NCBI RefSeq assembly: GCF_047528295.1 | Contig: NZ_CP180001.1 | Location: 1,302,001 to 1,366,000, forward strand | Length of the DNA stretch: 64,000 bases | From: Peptacetobacter sp900550335 | GTDB taxonomy: Bacteria; Bacillota; Clostridia; Peptostreptococcales; Peptostreptococcaceae | Direction: 5' to 3' | In this document: in pieces, positions 63,585-64,000 of the stretch | Layout of the letters: the number at the start of each line of letters is the position of its first letter | Position numbering within the stretch: position 1 is the first letter of the stretch | Notes under the pieces: model-generated | The model's database searches: none | The model's input: only the letters and a program-made list of their open reading frames with translations | Told to the model about the DNA's origin: nothing | Position numbers and translations under genes: made by a program

Positions 63585-63621
63585 TAAAAAAAGATGTCAC
63601 GTTTTGTGGCATCTTTTTTTA
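63585..63621. terminator. Terminator after tyrS
   Basis: Stem AAAAAGATGTCAC/GTGGCATCTTTTT with A and T runs, possibly bidirectional. Confidence 0.85.
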
Positions 63622-63654
63622 TGTAGGTAACCAGTTAAACTGAGAACCTTTTTA

Positions 63655-64000
63655 TTATTTTTCTGTTGGTGTAAGTAAAGTAACACCGCTATTTTTTATT
63701 TTTTCTATGAAGTCTGGGTTATTTAAAAACTTTTCTTTTACATCAACGTCGTTGGCTTTATATATTCTAGATACGATTTCAGCCATATGAGCTGCAAAGT
63801 CAAGTGGGGAATCAAATAATTCTTCGTTTTCAACATAGTACTGAGTAAGTTCTTTTCTTGTTCCTAAATCAGATAAGTAAAGAAGTTTTAATTCTTTTTT
63901 GCTTATATCTTCATTAAAGTTACCATAAGCAAATCTGATTTCTTCTACAGGAAGATTAAGGAACACATCGTTATAAAGAGAGTTATTTTTTATTATGCTG
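63655..64000 (-). CDS. Protein of unknown function, C-terminal part (cut by window end)
   Basis: The frame is open to the window edge on the minus strand, so the GTG at 63966 is probably internal. About 114 residues are visible: mostly helical, acidic, with IRFAYGNFNEDISKKELKLL, SPLDFAAHMAEIVSRIY and a C-terminal end SGVTLLTPTEK. I do not recognise the family from this part. Confidence 0.6.
   Translation of the reverse strand, partial: SIIKNNSLYNDVFLNLPVEEIRFAYGNFNEDISKKELKLLYLSDLGTRKELTQYYVENEELFDSPLDFAAHMAEIVSRIYKANDVDVKEKFLNNPDFIEKIKNSGVTLLTPTEK

Overview
The window is low-G+C DNA (about one third G+C by eye). Its coding style is clostridial: AGA is the usual arginine codon, Shine-Dalgarno sites (AGGAGG type) are strong, several starts are TTG or GTG, and there are T-box leaders and a DinR/LexA-type SOS box. 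The gene order polC-rimP-nusA-ylxR-ylxQ-infB-rbfA-nrnA-truB-ribF-rpsO-pnp-M16 protease is the classic Firmicute translation/RNA block. I infer an anaerobic member of the Clostridia, most like the Peptostreptococcaceae. Genus and species cannot be settled from the sequence alone. I found no phage, insertion sequence, CRISPR array, rRNA or tRNA gene.

Layout. Positions 1-12.2 kb hold the end of DNA polymerase PolC, then the rimP-nusA-infB operon, ribosome and tRNA maturation, FAD synthesis, S15 and PNPase. From 12.2 to 22.8 kb are an M16 peptidase, aspartokinase, FtsK, RimO, PgsA, RecA under a LexA box, and RNase Y. From 22.9 to 34.3 kb are mostly single-gene units: an SF1 helicase-like protein, UppP, an aminotransferase, a GalT-like HIT protein, exonuclease III, a DEDDh exonuclease, an unusual glutamine synthetase, a glycolipid glycosyltransferase and pyridoxal kinase. 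From 34.5 to 37.8 kb are a cold-shock protein, a CBS protein and fructose-bisphosphatase. From 38 to 42.8 kb is a complete ABC importer with a DUF3798-type binding lipoprotein, whose codon use suggests very high expression. Then come a TIM-barrel protein, an RlmL-type methyltransferase and a lipoprotein/two-component operon (43.4-49.2 kb), T-box-controlled argG, an L,D-transpeptidase, a GntR-controlled deoC-manA-rmlD-like operon (52.6-56 kb), several poorly characterised genes, and T-box-controlled tyrS.

The most unusual sequence lies between the convergent genes ending at 42840 and 43392. It holds two very long nested hairpins of about 200 and 165 nt in opposite orientation. Their stems differ in sequence, yet both keep the same unpaired motifs at matching places: a 17-nt box on the 5' side of an internal loop, a second 17-nt box ending in a TCGA-WW-TCGA palindrome on the 3' side, and CATTAAA in a bulge nearer the tip. 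Each is oriented with the gene whose 3' end it follows and ends like an intrinsic terminator. Variable paired stems with constant loops are the signature of a structured RNA, so this is the best candidate for an uncharacterised or little-known element. A second notable structure is the argG leader, where one full T-box is followed by a second antiterminator/terminator module without its own Stem I.
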